DNA of 64,000 nt from Zoogloea sp. (GCA_016703645.1 JADJBR010000007.1:558001-622000), one strand, 5' to 3'; positions 38,795 through 50,623 are shown, numbered from the stretch's first letter. A program made the numbers and translations. The notes: generated by a model from the letters alone, not told the origin.

Positions 38795-39448
38795 ATGACC
38801 GCCACCGCCATCCGCATCCGGGAAAGCGCCCTCGACCCGGCCAAGGCCATGTACAGCGCCACCCTGCCCGCCGGCGAACCCTGGCTGCACGAAGTGAAGC
38901 AGGGCCAGACCCTGCGCATCGTGGACCTGGAAGGCAACCAGGCCGCCGACATCCTCTTCTACAACCGCCACGACACCGACGAGCACTACAGCGTCACCGA
39001 CACCATCCTGCACCAGGGGGGCATCTACCTGACCACCGGCTCGGTGCTGATGAGCAGCGAAGGCCGACCGATGCTGACCATCGTCGCCGACACCTGCGGC
39101 CGCCACGACACCCTGGGGGGTGCCTGCGCCGCCGAGAGCAACACCGTGCGCTACGCCCTGCACAAGAAGTACATGCATAGCTGCCGCGACAACTACCTGC
39201 TGGCCATCCAGCACTCGGACTCGGGGCTCACCAAGGCCGATCTGGTGCCCAACATCAATTTCTTCATGAACGTCCCCGTCACCGCCGACGGACAGCTCAA
39301 GTTCGACGACGGCGTCTCCGGCCCCGGCAAGTACGTGGAGCTGCGTGCCGAGATGGACCTCTGGGTACTGGTCTCCAACTGCCCGCAACTCAACAACCCC
39401 TGCAACGCCTACAACCCGACGCCGGTGCAGTTCCTCATCTGGGGCTGA
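38795..39448 (+). CDS. carboxyguanidine deiminase subunit (urea-amidolyase-associated protein family 2)
   Basis: Second DUF1989-type subunit, 217 residues from the ATG at 38795, behind GAGGAG. Blocks include LRIVDLEGNQAADILFYNR, SVTDTILHQGGIYLTTGSVLMS, the Cys-containing TCGRHDTLGGACAAESNTVRY and NINFFMNVPV. Together with the preceding protein it would deiminate carboxyguanidine to allophanate. It is paralogous to its neighbour, which suggests duplication. Confidence 0.88.
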   Translation: MTATAIRIRESALDPAKAMYSATLPAGEPWLHEVKQGQTLRIVDLEGNQAADILFYNRHDTDEHYSVTDTILHQGGIYLTTGSVLMSSEGRPMLTIVADTCGRHDTLGGACAAESNTVRYALHKKYMHSCRDNYLLAIQHSDSGLTKADLVPNINFFMNVPVTADGQLKFDDGVSGPGKYVELRAEMDLWVLVSNCPQLNNPCNAYNPTPVQFLIWG

Positions 39449-39550
39449 TCCCACACCGCACACTTCCGCACGCGCCGGCCCCCCGGGACGACCCGGGCGG
39501 ACAGGAAAGACCAGGCGGGACGACCCGCCGCCCTTTTCGCGAGACACACC

Positions 39551-42500
39551 ATGTTCAGCAAAGTCCTCATCGCCAACCGGGGCGCCATCGCCTGCCGGGT
39601 GATCCGCACGCTGAAGAAGCTCGGCATCGCCTCCGTCGCGGTGTACTCGGAGGCCGACGCCAACTCCCTGCATGTGAGCCTGGCGGACGAGGCCGTGTGC
39701 ATCGGCCCGGCCCCCGCCGCGGAGAGCTACCTGAAGGCCGACACCATCCTCGAAGCCGCCCGCGCCACCGGCGCCCAGGGCATCCACCCCGGCTACGGCT
39801 TCCTCTCCGAAAATCCCGACTTCGCCGACGCCTGCGCGGCCGCCGGCATCGCCTTCATCGGCCCCACCCGCGCCCAGATGCTGGCCTTCGGCCTCAAGCA
39901 CACCGCCCGCGAGCTGGCCGAGCAGGCCGGTGTGCCGCTCCTGCCCGGCAGCGGCCTGCTTGATGACGTGGCCCACGCCCGCCTTGAGGCCGCCCGCATC
40001 GGCTACCCGGTGATGCTCAAGAGCACCGCCGGCGGCGGCGGCATCGGCATGCGCCTGATCTGCGCCGAGGCCGAACTGGACGAGGCCTACGCCTCGGTGG
40101 ACCGCCTGGCCCGGGCCAACTTCAAGGAAGCGGGCATCTACCTGGAAAAGTACGTCACCGCCGCCCGCCACATCGAGGTACAGGTGTTCGGCGACGGCCG
40201 GGGCCGCGTGCTGGCCCTGGGCGAGCGGGACTGCTCGGTGCAGCGCCGCAACCAGAAGGTCATCGAGGAAACCCCGGCGCCGGGCCTCACGGCCGAACAG
40301 CGCGCCAGTCTGGCGGCCACCGCCGTGCGCCTGATGGAATCCATCGCCTACCGCTCCGCCGGCACGGTGGAGTTCGTGATGGATGCCGACAGTGGCGCCT
40401 TCTACTTTCTGGAAGTGAACACCCGCCTGCAGGTGGAGCACGGCGTCACTGAAGAAGTCACCGGCACCGACCTGGTGGAATGGATGGTGCTGCTCGCCTC
40501 CGGCGATCTGCGCCTGCCCGCCACCGCGCCGCAGCCCCGGGGGGCCTCCATCCAGGTGCGCCTCTACGCCGAAGACCCGGCCAAGAACTTCCAGCCCTCG
40601 TCCGGCCTGCTCACCGAAGTGCGTTTTCCCGAGGGCGTGCGGGTCGAGACCGCCGTCACCACCGGCTCTGAGGTGCCCCCCTACTACGACCCCATGGTGG
40701 CCAAGATCATCGTGCACGCGGAAACCCGCGAAGCCGCCACCGACAAACTCATCGCCGCCCTCGACGCCACCCGCGTACGGCATCGAGACCAACCGGGCCT
40801 ACCTGCGCCAGATCCTCGACGGCGAGGTGTTCCGCGCCGGGCGCCAGACCACCCGCTACCTCAACAGCTTCGACTACCGCCCCAGCACCTTTGATGTGCT
40901 GGAAGCCGGCGTGCAGACCTCGGTGCAGGACTGGCCGGGCCGTACCGGCTATTGGGACGTGGGCGTGCCCCCCTCCGGCCCCATGGACGACCTGGCCCTG
41001 CGCGCCGCCAACCGCCTGGTGGGCAACCCCGAAGGCGCCGCCGGCCTGGAATGCACCATGACCGGCCCGACCCTGCGCTTCAACTGCGACGCGGTGATCG
41101 CCCTCACCGGCGCCCCCACCGCCGCCACCCTGGACGGCGAGCCCCTGGCCTTCTGGCAGGCCCATGCGGTCAAGGCCGGCGCCGTACTGAAGATCGGCGC
41201 GGTGAAGGACGCCGGCTGTCGCAGCTACCTGGCCGTGGCCGGTGGCATCGACGTGCCCGACTACCTGGGCAGCAAATCCACCTTCACCCTCGGCCAGTTC
41301 GGCGGCCACGCCGGCCGCTGCCTGCGCCTGGGCGACGTGCTGGCGATCCAGCCCACCACCGCCCTGCCCGCCCCCCTGGCACTGCAGGCCCCCACCTACG
41401 GCCACCACTGGGAAGTGGCCGTGCTCTACGGCCCCCACGGCGCGCCGGATTTCTTCACTGATCCGGACATCGCCCGCCTCTTCGCCACCGACTGGGAGAT
41501 CCACTACAACTCCAGCCGCACCGGCGTACGCCTGATCGGACCCAAGCCCGAGTGGGCCCGGACCGACGGCGGCGAGGCCGGCCTGCACCCCTCCAACATC
41601 CACGACAACGCCTACGCCATCGGCGCCATCGACTTCACCGGCGACATGCCGGTGATCCTCGGCCCGGACGGCCCCAGCCTGGGCGGCTTCGTCTGCCCGG
41701 CGGCGGTCATCCAGGCCGACCTGTGGAAGCTCGGCCAGCTCCGCCCGGGCGACACCCTGCGCTTCGTGCCGGTGAGCGCTGCCACCGCCGCCCGACGCCT
41801 GGCCGAGACCGACTCCGCCCTGGGCCACGCCGATACCCCCCTGGCCACGCCGGTCGTCGCCGAACCCGAGACGGTCACCACCCCGGTGCTGGCCGAGCTC
41901 CCCGCCGCCGGCGAGCGCCCCCGGGTGGTCTATCGCCAGGCGGGCGACGCCTACCTGCTGGTGGAATACGGCCCGCTGGTGCTGGACCTGGAGCTGCGCT
42001 TCCGCGTGCATGCCCTGATGGACTGGCTCAAGGCCCACCCCCAGCCCGGCATCATCGACCTGACCCCGGGCATCCGCTCCCTGCAGCTGCACTTCGACGC
42101 CCGCCGCACCGAGCGCAGCGCCCTGCTCGCCGCGCTGATCGCCGCCGAGGACGCCCTGCCCGCCATCGACGACATGGCGGTGCCCAGCCGCACGGTGTAC
42201 CTGCCCCTGTCCTGGGATGACCCGGCGACCAAGCTCGCCATCGAGAAGTACATGCAGTCGGTGCGCAAGGACGCCCCCTGGTGCCCGTCCAACATCGAGT
42301 TCATCCGCCGTATCAACGGCCTGGACAGCATCGACGAGGTGTACCGCACTGTCTTCGAGGCCAGCTACCTGGTGCTGGGCCTGGGCGACGTGTACCTGGG
42401 CGCCCCGGTGGCCACCCCGCTGGACCCGCGCCACCGCCTGGTCACCACCAAGTACAACCCGGCCCGCACCTGGACGCCCGAGAACGCCGTGGGCATCGGC

Positions 42501-43151
42501 GGCGCCTACATGTGCGTGTATGGCATGGAAGGCCCCGGCGGCTACCAGTTCGTCGGCCGCACGGTACAGATGTGGAACCGCTGGCACCACGGCGCCCGGG
42601 GCACCGAGCAGTTCGACACGCCCTGGCTGCTGCGCTTTTTCGACCAGGTGCGTTTCGTCCCGGTGAGCGAGGCGGAGCTGCTGCAGCTACGCAAGGATTT
42701 CGCCACCGGGCGCGCCCGGGTGCGGATCGAGGAAGGCGTCTTCCGCCTGGCCGACTACCGCCGCTTCCTGGCCGACGAGGCCGCCCCCATCGCCGCCTTC
42801 AAGGCCCGCCAGCAGGCCGCCTTCGAAGCCGAACGGGAACGCTGGAAGGCCGCCGGCCAGGCCGAGTACATCAGCGAGGCCGACATCGCCGCTGCTGCCG
42901 CCGACTCCGAGCTGGACCTGCCCGAAGGCGCCCGCCTGGTCGCCAGCTACGTACCCGGCAACATCTGGAAGGTGCTGGTCGAGGCCGGCCAGCAGGTGAA
43001 GGCCGGTGACCCGCTGGTGATCGTCGAGTCCATGAAGATGGAGTTCACCGTCACCGCCCCCGAAGACGGCGAGGTGCTGAAGCTCCTCTGCCGCGAAGCC
43101 ACCCCCGTCGCCGCCGGCCAGGATCTGCTGATCCTGCACACCACGCACTGA
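39551..43151 (+). pseudogene. guanidine/urea carboxylase, biotin-dependent (frameshifted)
   Basis: About 1200 residues in two frames. The first part (39551 to about 40775) is the biotin carboxylase: [54 protein letters not shown]. At 40771-40778 the frame shifts after LIAALDATR, and the second frame resumes with [19 protein letters not shown], the KipI/KipA-like carboxyltransferase and a biotinyl domain ending in [10 protein letters not shown] (biotin-Lys). One extra base, or two missing, explains it. All other features are intact and the total length is normal. In this riboswitch operon the substrate is probably guanidine rather than urea. Whether the shift is real, an assembly error or recoded cannot be told here. 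Confidence 0.88.
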
Positions 43152-43167
43152 GATGAGAGACACCGCC

Positions 43168-44970
43168 ATGCTCCCCACCCGCCTCGACCTCGCCACCCTG
43201 GCCGCCGCCTACCGCAACGGCCTCAAGCCCTCCGAGCTGTTCGCCCACCTGCACGCCCTGGCCGCCGCCGACACGCACCACGCCTGGATCAGCCTGCTGC
43301 CCGAGGCCGAGCTGCTGGCCCGCGCCCGCGCCCTCGACAACCAGGACCCGGCCAGCCTGCCCCTTTATGGCGTGCCCTTCGCGGTGAAGGACAACATCGA
43401 CCTGGCCGGCCTCCCCACCACCGCCGGCTGCCCCGATTACGCCTACGCCCCCGCCGACAGCGCCACCGTGGTGGCGCGCCTCCTTGCCGCCGGCGCCATT
43501 CCCCTCGGCAAGGCCAACCTGGACCAGTTCGCCACCGGCCTCAACGGCACCCGCTCGCCCTACGGCGCCTGCCGCAACGCCCTCCAGCCCGACTACATCT
43601 CCGGCGGTTCCAGCTCCGGCTCGGCGGTGGCGGTGGCGGCGGGACAGGTCAGCTTCTCCCTCGGCACCGACACCGCCGGCTCCGGCCGGGTGCCGGCAGC
43701 CTTCAACAACCTGGTCGGCCTCAAACCCACCTGCGGCCTGCTGTCCACCCGTGGCGTGGTGCCGGCCTGCCGCTCCCTGGACGCGGTCTCCATCTTTGCC
43801 CTGACCGCTGCCGACGCCGCCGCAGTGTTCGGCGTAGCCCGCGGCTTCGACCCGGACGACGCCTACAGCCGCGAAGCCCAGCCCCACGGCCGGCGCTTCA
43901 ACGCGGGTCAGCCCTTCCGCTTCGGCGTCCCCCGCGACACCCAGCGTGCCTTCTTCGGCGACACCCACAACCCCGCCCTCTTCGAGGCTGCCATCGGCCG
44001 CCTGGAGAGCCTGGGCGGCACCCGCGTCGAGCTCGACTTCGGCCCCTTCCTGGAAACCGCCAGCCTGCTCTACGGCGGCCCCTGGGTGGCCGAGCGCTAC
44101 CACGCCATCCGCGACTTCATCGAACAGAAGCCCGGCTCGGTCTTCCCCGTCACCCGGGAGATCACCCTGGGCGGCGGCAAGGCCAGCGCCGTGGAAGCCT
44201 TCGACGCCTTCTACAAGCTCAAGGCCTACAAGCGCCGCTGCGACGCCGCCTGGAACGAGGTGGACCTGATCCTCACCCCCACCGCCGGCCGCCACCCCAC
44301 CATTGCCGCCATGCAGGCCGACCCGATCCGCCTGAACACTGAGCTGGGCTATTACACCAACTTCATGAACCTGCTGGACTACGCCGCCGTGGCCGTACCG
44401 GCCGCCTTCCGCCCCGACGGTCTGCCCTTCGGCGTCACCCTGCTTGCCCCGGCCCATCAGGACGGCCCCCTGCTGGAGCTGGCCGCCCGCTGGCAGCACA
44501 GCACCGCCCTGCCCCTGGGCGCCACCGGCCAGCCCCTGCCGGAGGCCGCCCCGCCCGCCAGCGGCGTGCCCGATGGCATGCTGCGTGTCGCCGTGTGTGG
44601 TGCCCACCTGTCGGGCCTGCCCCTCAACGGGCAGCTCACCCAGCGCAAGGCCCGCCTGATCGGCGCCGTGCGCTCGGCGCCGGAGTACCGCTTCTATGCC
44701 CTGGCCGGCGGCCCGCCCCTGCGCCCCGGCATGGTGCGGGTGGCAGAGGGCGGCGCCAGCATCGAGATGGAAGTGTGGGAACTGCCCGCCAGCGAGTTCG
44801 GTAGCTTCGTCGGCGGCATCCCGGCCCCCCTGGGCATCGGCAAGGTGCGCCTGGAGGACGGCAGCCTGGTCTGCGGCTTCATCTGCGAAGGTGCCGGCCT
44901 GGAGGGCGCCGAGGACATCACCCACCTGGGTAGCTGGCGCAGGTGGCTGGCGAGCCGGGGCGGGAACTGA
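43168..44970 (+). CDS. atzF: allophanate hydrolase
   Basis: Amidase-signature enzyme that splits allophanate to two ammonia and two CO2, the last step of the guanidine pathway. 600 residues from the ATG at 43168, seven bases after GAGAGA. An in-frame ATG at 43153 has no ribosome site. Catalytic Ser-cisSer-Lys: Lys74 (FAVKDNIDLAG), the SGGSSSGSA loop near 145-152 and nucleophile Ser172 (DTAGSGRVPA). The C-terminal 130 residues are the extra allophanate-hydrolase domain (VAVCGAHLSGLPLNGQLTQR). It closes the operon. Confidence 0.94.
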   Translation: MLPTRLDLATLAAAYRNGLKPSELFAHLHALAAADTHHAWISLLPEAELLARARALDNQDPASLPLYGVPFAVKDNIDLAGLPTTAGCPDYAYAPADSATVVARLLAAGAIPLGKANLDQFATGLNGTRSPYGACRNALQPDYISGGSSSGSAVAVAAGQVSFSLGTDTAGSGRVPAAFNNLVGLKPTCGLLSTRGVVPACRSLDAVSIFALTAADAAAVFGVARGFDPDDAYSREAQPHGRRFNAGQPFRFGVPRDTQRAFFGDTHNPALFEAAIGRLESLGGTRVELDFGPFLETASLLYGGPWVAERYHAIRDFIEQKPGSVFPVTREITLGGGKASAVEAFDAFYKLKAYKRRCDAAWNEVDLILTPTAGRHPTIAAMQADPIRLNTELGYYTNFMNLLDYAAVAVPAAFRPDGLPFGVTLLAPAHQDGPLLELAARWQHSTALPLGATGQPLPEAAPPASGVPDGMLRVAVCGAHLSGLPLNGQLTQRKARLIGAVRSAPEYRFYALAGGPPLRPGMVRVAEGGASIEMEVWELPASEFGSFVGGIPAPLGIGKVRLEDGSLVCGFICEGAGLEGAEDITHLGSWRRWLASRGGN

Positions 44971-45147
44971 CATGAAAAAAAGGCTCTGTTCGCCTTAGTT
45001 ATGTAAACACTGCCCCGGACAGGCACGCCAGGCTTGGTGAGCCTTGCCGTCCGGGGTGGAAGCGCTTTCCAGACGTTCCCCCGAACGTTGTTGTCTCGTT
45101 TCGTTCGACCTCGAATTGGTGCTTACGGACGGATTTCCCTTGTATTC

Positions 45148-45585
45148 CGTTACATTGGCCGGGTCTCGGCCCGGCGGCCGACCGACTTCTTTGTTGTACG
45201 ACAAAGAAGTCGGCAAGAAAGCGTACCCCGCTGTCGCGCCCCCTTCGGGGGTGCCCTCTTTCCGGGTCCGTCAGGCGGGGTCTGCGCAAACTCGCCCTGC
45301 GGGCTCAAACATGCGCAGCCCTTTTTCCGCCTGCCGAACCCTCCAGTCGGCGCGCCAGAGGGGAAAGGAAATGCAGGTTACCAACGGTCAGTGCCAACAG
45401 TTCCCTGCGGAGAGGCTCGGTGCATCGGAAAAGCCCGTTCCGCGCCGCCGTAGCCGGCCGGGTGTGCAAACCCGACCGTGGAAAAATCCCGGCCAAGGTT
45501 ACGCCAAACACCGGAAAGCCCATAAGCAAGGGCTCAAGACTTCCCTGTCGAAGCGAAAGCGCTTTCCACACTTAACGCGAACATC
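45148..45585 (-). repeat. interspersed repeat, copy 1
   Basis: Near-identical over about 430 bases to copies 2 (49955-50535) and 3 (51691-52135), but in the opposite orientation. It contains a strong palindrome, CCGACTTCTTTGT and its inverse around TGTACG (45180-45212). Open frames run through several phases of all copies and conserve DNA rather than protein, so it is treated as non-coding. Its 3' edge lies about eight bases from the end of the group II intron. Confidence 0.88.
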
Positions 45586-45592
45586 GATCGGC

Positions 45593-47441
45593 ATAGGGGG
45601 CGGCCCTGAGGGCCGCTCCCCTGCCACACCACCCGGCATGCGGGTCCGCACCGGGCGGTTCGAGTAGTTGAGGTCAAGACAGGCGCGGTACGCCCATTCG
45701 GTCGAAGTAGCCGATAGTCATCACTGTTTTCAGCAACCTATCGCTGTTGCGCCACCAGCGGCGGCTGTTTGCCGCCACCTGCTTTGCCGTCGACGGCCAA
45801 GCCCCAATCCTGAGCAATTCCCGATACATGGTGGTTCCACGTTTCCAGTGCTTGAGCTGGATAGCCCGCAGCCTGTGACGCATCCATTCATCGAGCCGTC
45901 GCCATACCTTCGGGGTTTGCGCCAGCTGGAAATACCCTTTCCAACCCAGCATATAGGAACGAAGTCCCTGCACCACATCGGCCATACTGCGCCCGCCGGA
46001 TCGGCAGGTCAGTTCCCGGATGCGTTGCTTAAACGCCTGCAGCGGCTTCTCCGCCACCCTGCGCTTGACTTCGCCCCCACGCCCCATCCACAGGCTGTAA
46101 CCGAGGAACTTGCGGCCGAAGACACTGGCCACGGCGCTCTTGCCCTCGTTGACCACGAGGTGCAACCTGGCATAGCAGCGCCGTAGCAGCCCCATCACCC
46201 GCTGGCCCGCCCGCACGCTACGAACGTAGACGTTCGCATCGTCGGCGTAGCGTGCGAAGCGATGGCCGCGCCGTTCCAGCTCCTTGTCCACTTCATCTAG
46301 CATCACGTTGGCGAGTAACGGGCTCAACGGACCGCCCTGGGGCGTTCCGTCGCTCCGCTTCTGCACCACGCCATGGTCCATGATGCCGCTGTTCAGATAG
46401 GCACGGACCAGCCGGATCACCCCGGCATCGTCGATGCGTTTCCTCAGGCGGTCGATCAGGATGTCATGGCTGACCCGGTCGAAGAATTTCGACAGATCCA
46501 CGTCCACCACGATTCGCAAACCGGACTGGGCATATGCCTGAGCGGCTAATACCGCGTCCTGCGCACGCCTGCCGGGCCGAAAGCCGTAGCTGTGCTCGCT
46601 AAAAGTGGGGTCAAGGATCGGTTGCAGCACCTGTAATAGTGCTTGCTGGATCAGGCGATCCGTCACCGTCGGGATGCCGAGCTCACGCTCGCCACCGTCG
46701 GGTTTCGGGATCGTCACCCGACGTACCGGACTGGGCCGGTACGTCCCTGTCAGCAGTCGTGCCCGTATGTGCGGCCACTCGGTTGCCAGCAAACGCGAGG
46801 TCTGGTCGATATCCAGTCCATCCACGCCAGCCGCTCCCTTGTTGGCACGTACACGCTTGAACGCCCGCCGCAGGCTCTCTGTCGTCAGCGCCGCTTGCAG
46901 CAGCGCCGACCCTGTGCTTCCGGTTGCATGCCGCGGGCAGAACGCTTCGTCGCTGAAAGCATCAGGCATGGCTTCACCTTGCCCTACGGCTTCCCGCCCC
47001 GCGTTAGCGGGCATCTGACGCTGTGCCTTCTGCATCGGCATATCGGATTCACTCCTACTCGTTCGGTCCTTCGTCGGCGGGGTCGAGCCTTCCCGGCGCT
47101 ACCTCCGACTACTATGACCTCTGCTGAGACCCCGCTCCGACCTTCGTCGTCGCCCTTTCAAGCACGAGGCGGGGCGTCCCCAGGTAAGGGCCGCACTCCT
47201 TCATCACACAACCGCCGCATCTACGTCGCTTCGCTTTGACCACAAGAGCTTCGCGGTCTTGGGCCCGCTCGCCCTGCTCGGCAACGCCTTCTATGCGATT
47301 CTTGTCCATCGGCTCATGATTTACGTTCCACGCTTCCTTCCCACGGTTGGTTACCCTTCCGCAGTTGCGCTTCACTTCGCTCACTGTGGTCAGCTCGCGG
47401 CGGGACTTGCACCCGCAGGAGTGCGCCCATGCTGGGCGCAC
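45593..47441 (-). mobile_element. group II intron (IIC-like), about 1.85 kb
   Basis: The 5' boundary on the minus strand is GTGCGCCCAGC at 47441, the group II GUGYG start. Domain V lies at 45626-45660: CCGCCCGGTGCGG, four-base loop, then the complementary strand with the usual bulge. Domain VI (45594-45622) follows and the intron ends CCCTAT at 45593. The maturase sits in domain IV. The element lies directly behind a rho-independent terminator (47444-47479) in the same orientation, the classic target preference of bacterial class C introns. It appears complete. Confidence 0.85.
45674..47041 (-). CDS. ltrA: group II intron reverse transcriptase/maturase
   Basis: 455 residues. Reverse-transcriptase domain: PKPDGGERELGIPTVTDRLIQQAL, FSEHSYGFRPGRRAQDAV, VVDVDLSKFFDRVSHD, TPQGGPLSPLLANVMLDEVD and the catalytic ARYADDANVYV (near residue 263). 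The thumb/maturase X domain follows (ELTCRSGGRSMADVVQGLRSYMLGWKGYF). It stops at YFDRMGVPRLS with no HNH endonuclease, as in class C introns. It splices its own intron RNA and reverse-transcribes it into new sites. Confidence 0.95.
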   Translation of the reverse strand: MPMQKAQRQMPANAGREAVGQGEAMPDAFSDEAFCPRHATGSTGSALLQAALTTESLRRAFKRVRANKGAAGVDGLDIDQTSRLLATEWPHIRARLLTGTYRPSPVRRVTIPKPDGGERELGIPTVTDRLIQQALLQVLQPILDPTFSEHSYGFRPGRRAQDAVLAAQAYAQSGLRIVVDVDLSKFFDRVSHDILIDRLRKRIDDAGVIRLVRAYLNSGIMDHGVVQKRSDGTPQGGPLSPLLANVMLDEVDKELERRGHRFARYADDANVYVRSVRAGQRVMGLLRRCYARLHLVVNEGKSAVASVFGRKFLGYSLWMGRGGEVKRRVAEKPLQAFKQRIRELTCRSGGRSMADVVQGLRSYMLGWKGYFQLAQTPKVWRRLDEWMRHRLRAIQLKHWKRGTTMYRELLRIGAWPSTAKQVAANSRRWWRNSDRLLKTVMTIGYFDRMGVPRLS

Positions 47442-47443
47442 AC

Positions 47444-47479
47444 AAAAAAAACGGCCATCACTTGACAGTGACGGCCGTT
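47444..47479 (-). terminator. rho-independent terminator downstream of dmpQ, target of the intron
   Basis: Minus strand: AACGGCCGTCACT, GTCA-type loop, AGTGATGGCCGTT, followed by a run of eight T. It lies about 95 bases after the dmpQ stop. The intron begins three bases beyond the T tract. Confidence 0.9.
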
Positions 47480-47575
47480 GAAAACCAGGCAGCCCGCCGG
47501 GAGAGGGAGGTGAAGAAGACGGGCAGTGATCCTGGTTGAAGGAACGGGCTAACGCGCCACCGTGGGCGCCGGTGA

Positions 47576-47932
47576 TCAGCCTGATTTGCCGCTTGCGGCA
47601 GTTTCTGCGCCAGCACCCGCCTGGCCCGGACCGAGGGCTTTGCACATCTTGCCGACCACGGTCACCGACATTTCGCCGCGGGGGTAGACACGACAGGCCA
47701 GCACCACGCCGCCGGCTTCTTCTTCTTCGCTGATGCAGGCGCGGCTCATCTTGCGGGCCTCGTAGCTGCCGGTATCAACGTGCACCTTGCACACGCCACA
47801 GCCACCGCCCCGGCAACCCACGGGAATGCCTCGCCGGCCCAGCACTTCCATGCCGCGCAGCAGGCTCAGGTCGGACGCACAGGCGAAATCCTCCCCGCTG
47901 TTTTCAATATGAATACGGTACTTCTCGGCCAT
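47576..47932 (-). CDS. dmpQ: plant-type [2Fe-2S] ferredoxin for catechol dioxygenase reactivation
   Basis: 118 residues from the ATG at 47932, just after CAGGAGGAG. A longer frame upstream is not family-like. Cluster cysteines are at 40, 45, 48 and 80 ([10 protein letters not shown] ... LACRV). DmpQ/XylT ferredoxins re-reduce the iron of catechol 2,3-dioxygenase after oxidation by substituted catechols. The C-terminal tail ([18 protein letters not shown]) is longer and more flexible than usual. It is displaced from its normal place between dmpP and dmpB and is divergent from dmpR. Confidence 0.9.
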   Translation of the reverse strand: MAEKYRIHIENSGEDFACASDLSLLRGMEVLGRRGIPVGCRGGGCGVCKVHVDTGSYEARKMSRACISEEEEAGGVVLACRVYPRGEMSVTVVGKMCKALGPGQAGAGAETAASGKSG

Positions 47933-48002
47933 CGTCTCCTCCTGGTGGGCGGACCGGGCACGATCACGCTGCGGTGATCTTGGGTTAAACGCCCGGCTCG
48001 CC

Positions 48003-48018
48003 ATTTTCTCGAGATTTT
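48003..48018 (-). promoter_or_regulatory. CTCGAG palindrome in the dmpQ-dmpR divergent region
   Basis: ATTTTCTCGAGATTTT on the plus strand. On the minus strand it lies just downstream of an A/T-rich TAATAA (48022-48027) that could be the dmpQ -10 box, with TTGCGT (48045-48050) 17 bases upstream. A protein bound here would block dmpQ. It is a third near-identical copy of the motif found before dmpB and dmpK. Confidence 0.5.
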
Positions 48019-48197
48019 GTATTATTATCGCTAATCAGCCGATAACGCAAGTTGATAAGTGCGTGACAGCCGACGTGAAGGCATGCCACGAATACACTCT
48101 CCCTGCGTGGTATAAGGCGATGCCTTCCGCTGCCGCGGCCTCCGGGCCGGACACCACAATTCCTATCGAGCAGCGAAGGACTTCCGGAGGAGAAGAA

Positions 48198-49868
<1,671 letters not shown>

Positions 49869-49954
49869 GGCAGGCCGGGCGATGGCACTCGCAGGAAGTC
49901 GAAGGAATGAACTCAACAACAACCCGGCATGATCCCGGGCCTGTGTTGGGTCGA

Positions 49955-50535
49955 GTTAAGTGTGGAAAGCGTTTTCGCTTCGATAGGTAGGGCTTGAGCC
50001 CTTGCTTACGGGCTTTCCGGTGTTTGGCGTGACCTTGGCCGGGATTTTTCCACGGCCCGGTTTGCACACCCGGCCGGCTACGGCGGTGCGGAGCATGCTC
50101 CGCGAAACCCCGCCTCCGCCCCCGGCGGGCGACTGGCTTTCTTGCGTCGCCAAGAAAGCCAGCAAAGAAGGCGACCCGGCCACCCCGGTTTTTCGCTACG
50201 CGAATGACTCCCCTGCGCTGCTCCCAGCAGGCGGCCGGCGCGGAACGGGTTTTTCCGATGCACCGAGCCTCTCCGCGCGGAACTGTTGACACTGACCGTT
50301 GGTAACCTGCATTTCCTTTCCCCTCTGGCGCGCCGACTGGAGGGTTCGGCAGGCGGAAAAAGGGCTGCGCATGTTTGAGCCCGCAGGGCGAGTTTGCGCA
50401 GACCCCGCCTGACGGACCCGGAAAGAGGGCACCCCCGTAGGGGGCGCGACAGCGGGGTACGCTTTCTTGCCGACTTCTTTGTCGTACAACAAAGAAGTCG
50501 GTCGGCCGCCGGGCCGAGACCCGGCCAATGTGACG
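49955..50535 (+). repeat. interspersed repeat, copy 2 (with internal insert)
   Basis: Same element as copies 1 and 3, here in the plus sense. It carries about 150 extra bases (about 50093-50243) that the other copies lack. The junctions share GCGG, and the insert contains its own hairpin (CTTTCTTG..CAAGAAAG). It is inverted relative to copy 1, and the pair brackets the intron, dmpQ and dmpR. Confidence 0.88.
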
Positions 50536-50596
50536 CAACATGCAGGAAAGCCGTCCAGTCAGGGCTCACCGGTTCAAGGTCGAACGGAATGACCTG

Positions 50597-50623
50597 ACGC
50601 GAACATAGCCAATTCACTCGACC
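50597..50623 (-). repeat. 27-bp inverted repeat, left of the RES-Xre locus
   Basis: Its reverse complement (GGTCGAGTGAATTG... to ...CTATGTTCGCGT) matches 51678-51704 at 25 of 27 positions. The two face each other across the toxin-antitoxin genes. The right copy runs straight into repeat copy 3, so this may be a terminal sequence of the repeat family. Confidence 0.75.

Noticed and set aside
40771-40782. Programmed ribosomal frameshift in the carboxylase
   Set aside because: No slippery heptamer or downstream structure was evident. A mutation or sequencing error is simpler.
38678-44973. Three long minus-strand frames (613-704 residues)
   Set aside because: Antisense to the well-supported guanidine operon, with Gly/Ala/His-rich composition.
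45044-45667. 207-residue frame (MPSGVEALSRR...) and similar frames in the other repeat copies
   Set aside because: Frames are open in several phases and both strands of each repeat copy. Conservation follows the DNA, and there is no ribosome site.
47936-47975. Sigma-54 promoter (GGGCACGATCACGCTGC) near dmpQ
   Set aside because: The -24-like GGCACG is present, but no TTGC at the right spacing follows, and it points away from dmpQ and lies far from dmpR.
48063-48197. 45-residue N-terminal extension of DmpR from a GTG at 48063
   Set aside because: Unlike family N-termini. The GTG at 48198 has a strong ribosome site and gives the expected length.
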